A stretch of DNA of 64,000 nt from Christensenella sp. UBA4675 (GCA_002405165.1 DHLF01000001.1:62001-126000), one strand, 5' to 3'. Counted from the stretch's first letter, positions 1 to 9,704 are shown. Numbers and translations: made by a program. The notes: generated by a model not told the origin, from the sequence alone.

Positions 1-156
1 TACGATAAAAAGCGTAACCTTTATATGGGAAGGGACGTTTATAACAGAATGGGATATTTTGCTTGTGAACAAGACAAAATAGGCGAATTCGTAAATATAA
101 AAATTAACAAAGTAAACGGAATTTCGTTATTCGGAGAATTAGTTGACGGAGAATAA
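1..156 (+). CDS. miaB: MiaB C-terminus (tRNA methylthiotransferase), partial
   Basis: The window opens inside a gene whose last 51 codons are visible. They read as a small beta-barrel TRAM domain, the RNA-binding domain that ends MiaB proteins (segments IGEFVNIKI and SLFGELV). MiaB is a radical-SAM enzyme that methylthiolates i6A37 of tRNA. The order miaB-mutS-mutL-miaA is common in Clostridia, and MiaA, which makes the i6A substrate, lies downstream. The stop codon is one base before the mutS start. The catalytic part is outside the window, so the name rests on the TRAM domain and context. Confidence 0.8.
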   Translation, partial: YDKKRNLYMGRDVYNRMGYFACEQDKIGEFVNIKINKVNGISLFGELVDGE

Positions 157-157
157 T

Positions 158-2788
158 ATGGAAAACGTGCAAAAGACTGCGATTATAGACGAAAAGAAAT
201 TTTCCCCTATGATGCGACATTACCTTGCGATGAAAGAAAAATATAAAGATTGCGTTTTATTTTATCGATTAGGCGATTTTTACGAGATGTTTTACGACGA
301 CGCGATAAAAGTATCTAATTTGTTGGATTTAACTTTAACGGGCAAGTCTTGCGGACAAGAAGAAAGAGCGCCTATGTGCGGAATACCTTTTCACAGCGCA
401 GACCAGTACGTAGCTAAATTAGTATCGCTCGGGGAAAGAGTCGCTATTTGCGAGCAGTTATCGGATAAAGCTAACGAAAACGGCGTGGTCGACAGGGAAG
501 TAGTAAAAATCGTTACCGCGGGAACGCTTACGGAAGATAATCAAATAGACGAAAAAACGAACAACTACGTTGCATGCCTTTATTACACGAATAAAGGTTG
601 TGCCGTTTCTTGGGCGGATATAACGACGGGCGTATTCTATACTCAAAATTTCAAGCAAGCCACTTTACTTCAAATTTGCGACGCTTTGGTAAGAATTTCT
701 CCGTCGGAAATTATATCTACGACGGAAGGCGTTAAGGCGTTTAACGAGCTTCCCATAATAAAACAAAGAGTGTTGCCGTCGCTTCTAAAGTACAACGATA
801 GATTTTTTATGCAATCGAACGCCGAAAGGGAACTATTAAACCATTTTAATTCCATTTCTTTAAGCGGACTTGCGTTAGACGATAAGCCCGAGAGCGTGTG
901 TTCTAGCGGGGCTTTGCTTGCTTATTTATACGAAACGCAAAAGCATTCTATTTCCAACGTAAATAAAATTACGATTTATAAAGACGCAGACTATTTATCG
1001 TTAAATAGTTCCACGTTAAACAATTTAGAAATTGTTAAAAACAGCAAAGGCGGAGAGAAATACGGCACGCTTTTATGGCTTATGGATAAAACGAACACCG
1101 CAATGGGTTCGAGAAAGTTAAGAGAATGGCTATTGTCGCCTTTAACCGACGTAGATAAAATAAATTTAAGATTAGACGCGGTAGAAGAGTTTTTTAACAA
1201 TAACATGGCGAGAGAAAATCTTTCTTCGCTTTTAAAAAGCGTAAAAGACGTTGAAAGATTGTGCGGAAAAATTTCAAACGGCAACTTAAATCCAAAAGAC
1301 TGCGTTTCGTTAAGCGTATCCTTAGACGTTTTGCCTTCCGTTAAAATGATTCTAGCCACTTTAAAAAGTCCCATGTTACAGGCTGTGGAACAAAAAATAA
1401 ATTCTTTTGACGAAATCACGTCTATAATCAAAAGCGCGATAGTAGAAAACGATACGCCCGTACAAATTAAAAACGGGGGATTCGTTAAAAACGGTTTTGA
1501 CGAAGAACTTGACAAATACCGTTCTATAATGACAAACGCTACTAATTTAATAGAAAAATTAGAGAACGAAGAAAAAGAAAAAACGGGTATAAAGACTTTA
1601 AAGATAAGATACAATAAAGTTTTCGGATACTACATAGAAATTTCTAATTCGTTTAAAAATTTAGTTCCTTACAATTACGTTAGAAAGCAAACTTTAGTAA
1701 ACGGCGAAAGATACGTTACCGAAGAATTAAAAAACTTAGAAGACGAAATTTTAGGGAGTTCGGATAAGGCAATAGAGTTGGAAATAGCAATCTTTAACAA
1801 AATAAAAGGAGTGCTTTATCAGAATATAGATAAAATTCAAAAAACGGCGAAATCGGTGGCGGTGCTAGACGCTTTATTGAGTTTTGCTACGGTTGCAAAA
1901 AACAATAAATACTGTAAACCCGAGCCGTTACCTTACGGCGAACGTTTAGAATTAACTGCTTCAAGACATCCCGTAGTTGAAAAAATAAGCAAAAACTCTT
2001 TCGTTCCTAACGACGTTTTAATGGATAACGACGATAATAGAACCATTATTATTACAGGTCCTAACATGGCGGGGAAAAGCACTTATATGCGTCAAATAGC
2101 TTTAATAAATATTTTAATGCAAGCGGGTAGTTTCGTGCCGTGTAGGGAAGCAAGAATTCCCGTCGTAGATAAGATATTTACGAGAGTGGGCGCAGGGGAT
2201 AACCTAATTTCCGACCAAAGTACGTTTATGGTCGAAATGAGCGAAGTTGCACAAATAATTATGAACGCAACCCCTAACAGTTTGCTTATTTTAGACGAAG
2301 TAGGTAGAGGAACGAGTACTTACGACGGTTTAAGTATTGCTTGGGCGGTAGTAGAGTATTTAAACAACGAATTAAAGGCAAAACTTTTGTTTTCGACGCA
2401 CTATCACGAATTAAGCGAACTGGAAAACGTTTTACAAGGCGTTAAGAACTACAAAATTACGATAAAAGAACTTAACGGACAAATAGTATTTTTAAGAAAA
2501 GTTATGCGCGGTAGCGCGAATAAAAGTTTCGGAATAGAAGTCGCTTCTTTGGCTGGCATTCCGTTATCCGTTACAAAAAGGGCAAAACAAATTTTAAATA
2601 GTTTAACCAAAAACGACGTAATTACCGAAAAAGGCGTAAAACTCGTCGAAGAAAACGAAATTTTGGACGAAAAGTCGGAAAGCGTGGTAATAAAAACATT
2701 AAAAGATACGGACGTAAATAATCTTACGCCTATTCAAGCGATGAAACTTATATGCGAATTAAAGGAGATTTGTGATGAACAAAATTAA
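158..2788 (+). CDS. mutS: DNA mismatch repair protein MutS
   Basis: 876 residues, the usual MutS length. The N-terminal mismatch-binding domain has the conserved GDFYEMFYDDA segment, which contains the Phe-x-Glu that wedges into mismatches. The C-terminal ABC-type ATPase has Walker A (GPNMAGKST, about residue 633), Walker B (LLILDEVGRGTS) and the conserved FSTHYHEL. I start at the ATG at 158, six bases after GGAG at 148-151, rather than the in-frame TTG at 143, which lies inside miaB. It recognises mismatches and recruits MutL. The gene overlaps mutL by 14 bases, so the two are translationally coupled. Confidence 0.97.
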   Translation: MENVQKTAIIDEKKFSPMMRHYLAMKEKYKDCVLFYRLGDFYEMFYDDAIKVSNLLDLTLTGKSCGQEERAPMCGIPFHSADQYVAKLVSLGERVAICEQLSDKANENGVVDREVVKIVTAGTLTEDNQIDEKTNNYVACLYYTNKGCAVSWADITTGVFYTQNFKQATLLQICDALVRISPSEIISTTEGVKAFNELPIIKQRVLPSLLKYNDRFFMQSNAERELLNHFNSISLSGLALDDKPESVCSSGALLAYLYETQKHSISNVNKITIYKDADYLSLNSSTLNNLEIVKNSKGGEKYGTLLWLMDKTNTAMGSRKLREWLLSPLTDVDKINLRLDAVEEFFNNNMARENLSSLLKSVKDVERLCGKISNGNLNPKDCVSLSVSLDVLPSVKMILATLKSPMLQAVEQKINSFDEITSIIKSAIVENDTPVQIKNGGFVKNGFDEELDKYRSIMTNATNLIEKLENEEKEKTGIKTLKIRYNKVFGYYIEISNSFKNLVPYNYVRKQTLVNGERYVTEELKNLEDEILGSSDKAIELEIAIFNKIKGVLYQNIDKIQKTAKSVAVLDALLSFATVAKNNKYCKPEPLPYGERLELTASRHPVVEKISKNSFVPNDVLMDNDDNRTIIITGPNMAGKSTYMRQIALINILMQAGSFVPCREARIPVVDKIFTRVGAGDNLISDQSTFMVEMSEVAQIIMNATPNSLLILDEVGRGTSTYDGLSIAWAVVEYLNNELKAKLLFSTHYHELSELENVLQGVKNYKITIKELNGQIVFLRKVMRGSANKSFGIEVASLAGIPLSVTKRAKQILNSLTKNDVITEKGVKLVEENEILDEKSESVVIKTLKDTDVNNLTPIQAMKLICELKEICDEQN

Positions 2789-4619
2789 CGTTCTTCCTAG
2801 TAGCGTTTTTAACAGAATTTCCGCGGGAGAAGTCGTAGAAAGACCGTGTTCGGTTGCAAAAGAACTTATCGAAAACGCAATAGACGCGGGTGCTACCGAA
2901 ATAGACGTTACCGTAACCAACGGCGGAACGGATCTTATAGAAGTTACGGACAACGGTAGCGGAATTTCTCACGAAGATTTAAAAAAAGCGTTTTTACCTC
3001 ACGCAACGAGTAAAATTGCCGACGTTGAAGATTTAGACAGAATTTTAACTTTGGGATTTAGGGGAGAAGCTTTGGCTAGTATTGGCGCGGTTTCCAAATC
3101 TACGATAATTTCCAAAACGGAAGACGTAGAAGCGGGCGGCATGATTCGTTGTTACGGCGGTAGTTTATCCGACGTAGAATATTTTCCGTGTAAAAAAGGG
3201 ACTAAAATTTTAGTAGAAGATTTATTTTACAACACGCCCGTAAGAGCTAAATTTTTAAAAGTTCCGAAAAGCGAAGAGGCGGAAATTTCTAACATAGTGT
3301 GTAGAATGATGCTTTCTAAACCCGAAATATCTTTTACTTACACGTTAAACGATAAAGTTATTTTTCAAACTTACGGGGACGGACTTGAATCCGCAATGAT
3401 AAACGTTTACGGATACGAAGTTATAAATAATTGCTTTTATATAGAAACGCAAAAAAACGGAATTTCAATAAAGGGGTATATCGGTAAACACAATTATTTA
3501 AAATCGAACAGAACTTATCAAACGCTTCTCGTAAACGGTAGATACGTTATAAATTCAACCGTAAATTTGGCTATTACCAATGCATATTCGTCATATCTTA
3601 TGAAAAGACAATATCCTTTTTACGTTTTAAATATAGATATGCCGTCCGAATTTGTGGATGTAAACGTTCATCCGAATAAAGCCGACGTAAGATTTCAAAA
3701 CAATCAAGTCGTATATTCAACTATTTATTCCGTTATATCCAGCGTTTTGGACGGAACGAGTCAAGCCTTAGATATTGTTAAAATCGACTTAAACAAAGAC
3801 GAAGACGAGCTAAAAAAGCAAAGATCGATTATAGAAGAAAATAAAAACGCCGTTAACGCTACTTTTACGGTAAAAGATTTAGTTAAGCCTTATAGAGAAC
3901 AAAAGGGTAAAAATAATCCGTTTTCTTCCGTATTCGATAAGCCCGAACCTAAAAGGCAAGAAACGCAAGAACAGTTAGACGTTTTTGCTCAAAATAAGCT
4001 TTATATCGAAAAACTTGAAAAAGCAAAAGCCGAGCAATTAAAAATCGAAATAGAAGATCCGCTAATTTTTATAGGACAGGCATTTAATACTTTTTTAATT
4101 TATCAAAAGAAAGACAATTTGTATATCGTAGACCAGCACGCCGCTCACGAAAGGTTGTTATACGATAAAATGCTTAATTTTAGTAATGCTAACATTATTT
4201 CTCAACCGCTTTTAGTCCCTTTTACAATAAAACCTAATCCGTTGGAAGAACAAACTCTTTTTAAAATTATGCCTTACGTTAAAAACTTAGGTATAGTAAT
4301 GGAGAAATCGTATAACGACACTTACGTCGTAACAATGGTCCCCGTAGAGCTAATGGATATGGATTTTAAAAAATTCGTAGACGATTTAACGCAAGAAAAT
4401 TTAGAAAAATGCGATACTCCTACTATGATTTTGGAAAAGCTTATGCAAAAAGCTTGCAAGCACGCTATAAAAGCGGGGTATAAATTATCGAAAACGGAAA
4501 TAGACGTTTTAACTAAAAAATTAAACGATAATTTAGGATTAAAATGTCCGCACGGCAGACCCGTGGCTGTAAAAATAACTAAAACGGAAATATACAAATG
4601 GTTCAAGAGAATCGTGTAA
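2775..4619 (+). CDS. mutL: DNA mismatch repair protein MutL
   Basis: 614 residues. The N-terminal GHKL ATPase has ELIENAIDAG, DNGSGI and GFRGEALASI. The C-terminal half carries the endonuclease metal motif DQHAAHERLLYD, with Asp where the usual final Glu stands, plus CPHGRP near the end, so this is a nicking-type MutL as in Gram-positive bacteria. It acts with MutS to nick the strand to be repaired. The ATG at 2775 follows AAAGGAG at 2761-2767; the GTG one codon earlier is less well placed. The 3' end overlaps miaA by 22 bases. Confidence 0.97.
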   Translation: MNKINVLPSSVFNRISAGEVVERPCSVAKELIENAIDAGATEIDVTVTNGGTDLIEVTDNGSGISHEDLKKAFLPHATSKIADVEDLDRILTLGFRGEALASIGAVSKSTIISKTEDVEAGGMIRCYGGSLSDVEYFPCKKGTKILVEDLFYNTPVRAKFLKVPKSEEAEISNIVCRMMLSKPEISFTYTLNDKVIFQTYGDGLESAMINVYGYEVINNCFYIETQKNGISIKGYIGKHNYLKSNRTYQTLLVNGRYVINSTVNLAITNAYSSYLMKRQYPFYVLNIDMPSEFVDVNVHPNKADVRFQNNQVVYSTIYSVISSVLDGTSQALDIVKIDLNKDEDELKKQRSIIEENKNAVNATFTVKDLVKPYREQKGKNNPFSSVFDKPEPKRQETQEQLDVFAQNKLYIEKLEKAKAEQLKIEIEDPLIFIGQAFNTFLIYQKKDNLYIVDQHAAHERLLYDKMLNFSNANIISQPLLVPFTIKPNPLEEQTLFKIMPYVKNLGIVMEKSYNDTYVVTMVPVELMDMDFKKFVDDLTQENLEKCDTPTMILEKLMQKACKHAIKAGYKLSKTEIDVLTKKLNDNLGLKCPHGRPVAVKITKTEIYKWFKRIV

Positions 4620-5509
4620 TTGTAATTTGCGGAGCAACCGCGTCAGGTAAAAGCGACCTTGCGATTAAGCTTGCACAAGAATTAAATACCGAAATAATTT
4701 CGGCGGATTCGCTTGCGATTTATAAAAAGCTCGATATAGGTACGGCAAAGCCGAACGATGAGGAAAGAAAACTCGTAAAACACCATTTAATAGACTGCGT
4801 AGACGAAAAAAGTTCGTTTTCGGTTGGCGATTATGAAAATTTGGCGATGCCGATATTAAAAAGTCTTTTAAATCAAGGAAAAATACCTATTATTTGCGGT
4901 GGAACGGGCTTTTATATAAATTCTCTCATTTACGATTTGTCCTACGGTAACACGGGTGCGGACGAAAAAATTAGGGAAAAATATAAAGAAATAGTAGCTT
5001 TAAAGGGAAACGAATACTTATACTCTCTACTTAAATCGCGCGATTACGAGTCTTCTTTAAAAATTTCGCCTAACGACGTAAAAAGAATTATAAGAGCTTT
5101 GGAGATTTACGATATTACGGGCAAAAAAAAGTCCGAAATTTTAGACGATAAAAAGCCGAGATTTCCTTTTATTGCTTTTATGCCCGAATGGGATAGGGAA
5201 GAATTATATTCAAGAATAAATTTTAGGGTAGATTTAATGCTTGAAAAAGGGCTTATAGAAGAAGTGAAAGGGCTAATTTCAAATGGGTTGACAAAAGAAA
5301 ATCAGTGTATGCAGGGTATCGGTTATAAAGAAACGTACGACGCGATAATTTCGGGCGATTATTCTTATCTTGCCGAAACGATAAAGCAAAATACTCGAAG
5401 ATACGCTAAACGCCAAATAACTTTTTTTAAAAAGTTTGAAAACTTAAACTATATTCGACAAAACGATTTTGAACAGCTAAAAGATAAGGTAAATAAATGG
5501 ATAAAATAA
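4598..5509 (+). CDS. miaA: tRNA dimethylallyltransferase MiaA
   Basis: 303 residues. The P-loop GATASGKSD is near the N terminus, followed by the conserved DSxxxY-type segment SADSLAIYKKLDIGTAKP and the GGTGFY motif. MiaA adds dimethylallyl to A37 of tRNAs that read UNN codons, giving the i6A that MiaB then methylthiolates. It starts inside the 3' end of mutL and ends inside the next gene, so mutS through the PLP gene look like one operon. Confidence 0.96.
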   Translation: MVQENRVIVICGATASGKSDLAIKLAQELNTEIISADSLAIYKKLDIGTAKPNDEERKLVKHHLIDCVDEKSSFSVGDYENLAMPILKSLLNQGKIPIICGGTGFYINSLIYDLSYGNTGADEKIREKYKEIVALKGNEYLYSLLKSRDYESSLKISPNDVKRIIRALEIYDITGKKKSEILDDKKPRFPFIAFMPEWDREELYSRINFRVDLMLEKGLIEEVKGLISNGLTKENQCMQGIGYKETYDAIISGDYSYLAETIKQNTRRYAKRQITFFKKFENLNYIRQNDFEQLKDKVNKWIK

Positions 5510-6705
5510 TAGAACTTTGCGAAGAAAAATTGCAACCGTATTTTAAACAATTAGAAGATATAGCTTTATTTAATCAAAATAAGGTTTTACAAGCTTTTAA
5601 AGACAATAGAATAGCGTTAAGACATTTTAACGGAACGAACGGGTATGGTTACGACGACAACGGCAGAGATACTCTTGCAAAAGTTTACGCGCAGGCTTTT
5701 GATGCGGAAAAGGCATTAGTTTCGCCGAATATAGTTTCGGGGACGCACGCGCTAACGTTGGGGCTTTTCGGAATACTTCGTCCGAACGATATTTTCTTGT
5801 CAATAACGGGAAAACCTTACGACACGCTCGATGATACGATAAACGGAAGTCAAATAGGTTCTTTAAAAGATTTCGGAGTAAAATTTGAAAGTATAGAGCT
5901 TGAAAACGGAATCATAAATTATCCTAAAATTAAAGATTTTATTTGCAAAAATACCGTTAAAATGGTTTACTTGCAAAGGTCGAGAGGGTACGAGTGGAGA
6001 AACGCGTTATCAATATCGGAAATTAAAAAAGCCGTTGATTTTTTGCGTGAAATAGGTTTTAACGGTTGCATATTTGTGGACAACTGCTATGGGGAATTCG
6101 TTGAAAAACAAGAACCGACTTCTGTCGGGGCGGACGTAATAGCGGGTTCGTTAATAAAAAATCCAGGGGGTGGACTTGCCGTAACGGGGGGATATTTAGC
6201 GGGAAAGGAGAAATATATCACTTTAATAGAAAATAGGCTTACTTCTCCGTCGATAGGCGGAGAAGTAGGGTCGTACGCATACGGCTATCAATATTTCTAT
6301 CAAGGATTTTTCATCGCTCCGCACGTCGTTTTGCAAGCTTTAAAGGGCAATATGCTTTTCGGGGCGGTTATGAAAGAAAAAGGCTACGAAACTTCCCCGA
6401 ACGCTTATTCTATTCCTTACGATATAACTAGGTCGGTAAAACTTCCTACGGAACAAAAATTGATAGATTTTATTCAATCTATTCAATCTTTTTCCCCCGT
6501 AGACAGTTTTGTAACTCTTTATCCTTGGGATATGCCGGGGTATAATCATCAAGTAATTATGGCGGCAGGTTGCTTCGTACAAGGTTCTTCTTTGGAACTT
6601 TCGGCTGACGCTCCTATAAAAGAGCCGTTTATAGCTTACTTGCAAGGCGGTTTAACCTACGAACACTGTAAAATCGTTCTTAATGATATTTTAAATAAAA
6701 TATAA
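5497..6705 (+). CDS. Methionine gamma-lyase family protein (YnbB-like PLP enzyme)
   Basis: 402 residues, a PLP-dependent fold I protein of the methionine gamma-lyase family (Pfam Met_gamma_lyase, formerly called aluminium resistance protein). The likely PLP lysine is in SLIKNPGGGLAVTGGY; FNGTNGYGYDD and the GYNHQVIMA segment are also typical. It overlaps miaA by 13 bases, a conserved neighbourhood in Firmicutes (hfq/miaA/ynbB). The family is defined by sequence and I know of no settled physiological substrate, so a lyase reaction is inferred only from homology. Confidence 0.85.
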   Translation: MDKIIELCEEKLQPYFKQLEDIALFNQNKVLQAFKDNRIALRHFNGTNGYGYDDNGRDTLAKVYAQAFDAEKALVSPNIVSGTHALTLGLFGILRPNDIFLSITGKPYDTLDDTINGSQIGSLKDFGVKFESIELENGIINYPKIKDFICKNTVKMVYLQRSRGYEWRNALSISEIKKAVDFLREIGFNGCIFVDNCYGEFVEKQEPTSVGADVIAGSLIKNPGGGLAVTGGYLAGKEKYITLIENRLTSPSIGGEVGSYAYGYQYFYQGFFIAPHVVLQALKGNMLFGAVMKEKGYETSPNAYSIPYDITRSVKLPTEQKLIDFIQSIQSFSPVDSFVTLYPWDMPGYNHQVIMAAGCFVQGSSLELSADAPIKEPFIAYLQGGLTYEHCKIVLNDILNKI

Positions 6706-6776
6706 AAACTATAAAAGCGCTTATAAAAAGCGTTTAAAATTAGTATCTTATTAAATTTTATTGAAAAGCGTAAAGA

Positions 6777-7376
6777 TTACATTTTTCTATAAAGTCCGCA
6801 AACTTTACCTAAAATAGATACTTCGTCTAAAATTATATCGCTAAATTCAGGGTTTTCTGGATGTAAAATAAATTTTTCGTTCCGCTTGAAAAATCTTTTT
6901 ACGGTAGCGCTATCATCGAAATACGCGACGACTATGTCCCCGTTATCGGCGGTAGACTGCTTTTTAACGATAATTTTATCACCGTCCAAAATCCCCGCGT
7001 CTTTCATAGAAAAACCGCGAACTTTTAATAAAAAAAGTTCGCTATCGGAAGAAAATTCGTCCGGGATAGGGTAATATCCTTCTAAATTTTCAACGGCGGT
7101 TATAGGAATACCTGCAGTAACCGTTCCTACAAGAGGGACGTTGCGGTAAGAAATAGTGTTTTCGCTTACGGGTAAAGTTAGCGTCCTTTTCTTTTCGCAA
7201 GATTTTTTTAATAAACCTAAATCTTGCATTTTGTCTAGATAGTATTGCGCCGTAGAAGTGGATTTAAATCCGAGTTCGGAGCAAATTTCCCTAACCGAAG
7301 GCGGAAATCCGTTTTCGGCAACGTACAGAGTTAAAAACTGCTTAATTCTTTCAATCTTTTCATTTGTATTTTTCAT
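6777..7376 (-). CDS. lexA: SOS repressor LexA
   Basis: 199 residues. The N-terminal winged helix-turn-helix (about 1-65, with GFPPSVREIC and TSTAQYYLDKM) is joined to an S24 self-cleavage domain. The cleavage site is Ala88-Gly89 (VTAGIP). The catalytic dyad is Ser123 (GFSMKD) and Lys160 (ATVKRF). All elements are intact, so this should be a functional RecA-responsive repressor. The upstream promoter carries a LexA-type box over its -35, indicating autoregulation. A second, UmuD-like relative lies at 49145-49789. Confidence 0.96.
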   Translation of the reverse strand: MKNTNEKIERIKQFLTLYVAENGFPPSVREICSELGFKSTSTAQYYLDKMQDLGLLKKSCEKKRTLTLPVSENTISYRNVPLVGTVTAGIPITAVENLEGYYPIPDEFSSDSELFLLKVRGFSMKDAGILDGDKIIVKKQSTADNGDIVVAYFDDSATVKRFFKRNEKFILHPENPEFSDIILDEVSILGKVCGLYRKM

Positions 7377-7396
7377 TAGTAATTACCTGTATGATA

Positions 7397-7435
7397 ATTA
7401 TATAACAAAAAAATAAATTTGTCAAACATTTGTTC
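7397..7435 (-). promoter_or_regulatory. lexA promoter with LexA box
   Basis: On the minus strand there is a consensus TTGACA (7420-7425), a 17-base spacer and TATAAT (7397-7402). The Gram-positive LexA-type operator GAACAAATGTTT, read on the minus strand, occupies 7424-7435. It is one base from the perfect GAAC-N4-GTTC palindrome and overlaps the -35. It also lies only 16 bases before the divergent small gene at 7451, so LexA could control both. Repression is inferred; the motifs are seen. Confidence 0.85.
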
Positions 7436-7450
7436 TAAAAAGGAGAGGTT

Positions 7451-7630
7451 ATGGATAAAAAAGTAAAAAAATGCGATTTATACGACAGAGATTGCATAGA
7501 TTGCGGAGAATGTTTATTTTGCGATTACGACCCGCTTAAATTATGCGATAATTGCGGAAAATGTATCGATTACCGCTATGAAGACGACGCGATTATTAAA
7601 ATCGATAGAATAGAAATCGATAAAAAGTAA
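7451..7630 (+). CDS. Small cysteine-rich protein divergent from lexA
   Basis: A 59-residue ORF with a strong Shine-Dalgarno (AAAAGGAGAGG just upstream of the ATG). It has eight cysteines at residues 8, 15, 18, 21, 24, 32, 35 and 38. They form two CxxC-type clusters, CIDCGECLFC and CDNCGKC, so it probably binds zinc or an iron-sulfur cluster. The tail is acidic and basic with no membrane segment. I recognise no named family. It is transcribed away from lexA across 74 bases that contain a LexA box, so it may be damage-inducible. Confidence 0.75.
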   Translation: MDKKVKKCDLYDRDCIDCGECLFCDYDPLKLCDNCGKCIDYRYEDDAIIKIDRIEIDKK

Positions 7631-7674
7631 AAATTTTATAGAATTTTTTATATATAAATGCGAAAAATATTACT

Positions 7675-8253
7675 ATGTTGACTTTGGTAATAGTTTCCGC
7701 ATTTTTTTTAATCGTTTTTTTCCCGATAACAATGAAATTAGAGTTTATTTATTTTTCGGAAGATAAAGAAAATAGAAATAAGGCGTATTTTTCACTCGTG
7801 GCATATAAAATATTTAGATTTTTTTCAGGATATATAACTGCGGAAGAAAAATGCGTGGCGATACATTTAAGTAATAAAAAGGCAACGCTTATATATGCTT
7901 CGGATTTGCTAGAAACAAAAAATAAATACAAAAAATTAAAAAATTTTGAAATATATTGCGTAAAAAATTTCGTTGAAGTAGGACAAAACTTAACCGACGG
8001 TCAATTAAAACTCGTTTTATTTATAAAATCCATCATTTTTCCACTTGGAATATATTATAAAAATAAAAAGCATTTTGCTTGTTTTAAGAATGATTTAATT
8101 TTAAATGAGCAAACTGATGGTGTAAACGTATTTGCCGTGGTAAAAGTAGCGTTTAACGTTTTTACTTTATTAGTGGCTTTAATTAAAAAAATTTTGGAGA
8201 AAATATATGCAAAAAAACAATCAAATAGACGAAGTTACTCAAAAAGCAATTAA
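7675..8253 (+). CDS. Putative DUF2953-like membrane protein (YtfI type)
   Basis: 192 residues. An N-terminal hydrophobic segment (about 3-20) is followed by a mixed domain, a hydrophobic stretch near 150-170 and a basic tail. The sequence is weakly diagnostic. The assignment rests mainly on position: DUF2953 genes (YtfI in Bacillus) typically sit directly before ytfJ, and here the 3' end overlaps ytfJ by 47 bases. It is probably membrane-associated and of unknown function. Confidence 0.55.
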   Translation: MLTLVIVSAFFLIVFFPITMKLEFIYFSEDKENRNKAYFSLVAYKIFRFFSGYITAEEKCVAIHLSNKKATLIYASDLLETKNKYKKLKNFEIYCVKNFVEVGQNLTDGQLKLVLFIKSIIFPLGIYYKNKKHFACFKNDLILNEQTDGVNVFAVVKVAFNVFTLLVALIKKILEKIYAKKQSNRRSYSKSN

Positions 8254-8563
8254 AAGTCTTAATGAAATAGCTACCGAAAATAACGTAATAGGTAAGCCTA
8301 TAATTGCAGGAGATTTAACCGTTATACCTTTAACTAAGGTATCGCTAGCGTTTATGTCCGGCGGTGGAGAATACGGTAGCGTTAAAGTCGTTAAAGCTAA
8401 TAAAAAGTTTCCTTGTACGTTGGGGAGCGGAGCAGTAGTATCTTTAAAACCTTCGGGTTTTTTGATTATAAACAAAAATCAAACTAAAATAGTAAAGGCA
8501 GATTCGGACATTTATGACAGATTACTCAACAAAGCGGAAGAAGTATTTTCTGCAAATAATTAG
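8207..8563 (+). CDS. ytfJ: Sporulation protein YtfJ (GerW family)
   Basis: 118 residues. The family hallmarks are present: the VIGKPI segment near the N terminus, SLAFMSGGGEYG in the middle and the final VSLKPSGFLIIN motif. YtfJ is made in the forespore in Bacillus subtilis and influences spore germination. The gene is preceded by GGAG and overlaps both neighbours. Its presence supports a spore-forming ancestry. Confidence 0.88.
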   Translation: MQKNNQIDEVTQKAIKSLNEIATENNVIGKPIIAGDLTVIPLTKVSLAFMSGGGEYGSVKVVKANKKFPCTLGSGAVVSLKPSGFLIINKNQTKIVKADSDIYDRLLNKAEEVFSANN

Positions 8564-9704
8564 CATTATATCGTTAATTTTAATACTTTTTACGATAAGT
8601 GTAAAATTTAAAAACGAAAAAGTAAACGCATTTACTAAGTCAAAAGCGGAAGTCGTGTTAGAAGTTGATAGCGGTAGAGTTTTATTTACCAATAACGAAA
8701 ATCAAAGGCTTCCTATGGCAAGCACTACAAAAATAATTACCGCAATTACGGCGATAGAAAACGCCGATATTAGTCAGGACGTAAGAATTACTTCTAAAAC
8801 TTGTAACGTAGAAGGTTCGAGCGTGTATTTAAAAGACGGCGATATTTTTACGTTAAAAGACTTACTTTACGGTTTAATGTTGCGTTCGGGAAACGACTGT
8901 GCCGAAAGTATAGCGTTATTCGTAGGTAACACTCGTGAAAATTTTATAAAAATGATGAATTCGACTTGTAAAAAAATAGGTTGTGAAAACACGAATTTAA
9001 CAAATCCGCACGGGTTGCCCGACGATAATCACTACACTACGGCGATGGATTTAGCAAAAATATCCGCTTACGCCATGAAAAACGTTACTTTTTGCGAAAT
9101 AGTTTCCACAAAACGCGTAACGGTAACGGAAAAAAGTCAAAACAAAAAAAGAGTATTCGTAAATAAAAATAAAATGCTGGCGAGATTCGACGGTGCTAAC
9201 GGAATAAAAACCGGATATACTAAAAAGGCGGGTAGATGTCTTGTTTCTTCCGCTAAAAGAAACGGAATGCAACTAGTTTGCGTAGTTATAAACAGTCCGC
9301 AAATGTTCGAAAGGAGCGAAGAACTTTTAAACGGCGCTTTTTGCGAATATAGTTACGTTCCGATTATAAACTCACAAGAAATGGAACAATTTTGTTCTTT
9401 ACAAGGGTTTGCTTTGGCAACCGTAAATAATTCGATATTTTATCCTTTGAAAAAGGGTGAAACCATAAAATGCGAATACGAAATATATAATTTTAAAAGA
9501 CTTCCGTTAAAAAAAGGCGAGATAATAGGTAAAATTAGCGTTTTTAATAAAAATAGCTTGCTTTTTTCCGAAAATATTATTACTATAAATAGAGTAGAAA
9601 ATAAAAAAATATTCGGAATTATAAAAAGTAGATTAAGCGAGTATTTAACGGAGAAATATGAGAATAAACAAATATCTTGCGCTTTGCGGGGTTGCCAGCC
9701 GTAG
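8514..9704 (+). CDS. D-alanyl-D-alanine carboxypeptidase (DacF/DacB-like, S11 family)
   Basis: 396 residues. A basic start and a hydrophobic segment (about 11-28) act as signal peptide or anchor. The three penicillin-binding motifs are intact: Ser70-x-x-Lys73 (STTK), Ser125-Gly-Asn (SGN) and Lys232-Thr-Gly (KTG). It trims D-alanine from peptidoglycan pentapeptides outside the membrane. Next to ytfJ and rluB it corresponds to the sporulation-linked DacF/DacB group. The ATG at 8514 lies 50 bases inside ytfJ with no clear ribosome site, so the exact start is uncertain. Confidence 0.9.
   Translation: MTDYSTKRKKYFLQIISIISLILILFTISVKFKNEKVNAFTKSKAEVVLEVDSGRVLFTNNENQRLPMASTTKIITAITAIENADISQDVRITSKTCNVEGSSVYLKDGDIFTLKDLLYGLMLRSGNDCAESIALFVGNTRENFIKMMNSTCKKIGCENTNLTNPHGLPDDNHYTTAMDLAKISAYAMKNVTFCEIVSTKRVTVTEKSQNKKRVFVNKNKMLARFDGANGIKTGYTKKAGRCLVSSAKRNGMQLVCVVINSPQMFERSEELLNGAFCEYSYVPIINSQEMEQFCSLQGFALATVNNSIFYPLKKGETIKCEYEIYNFKRLPLKKGEIIGKISVFNKNSLLFSENIITINRVENKKIFGIIKSRLSEYLTEKYENKQISCALRGCQP

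Noticed and set aside
6706..6776. Terminator between the PLP gene and lexA
   Set aside because: Only imperfect GCGCTT/AAGCG pairings are present and no convincing stem followed by a T run can be drawn.
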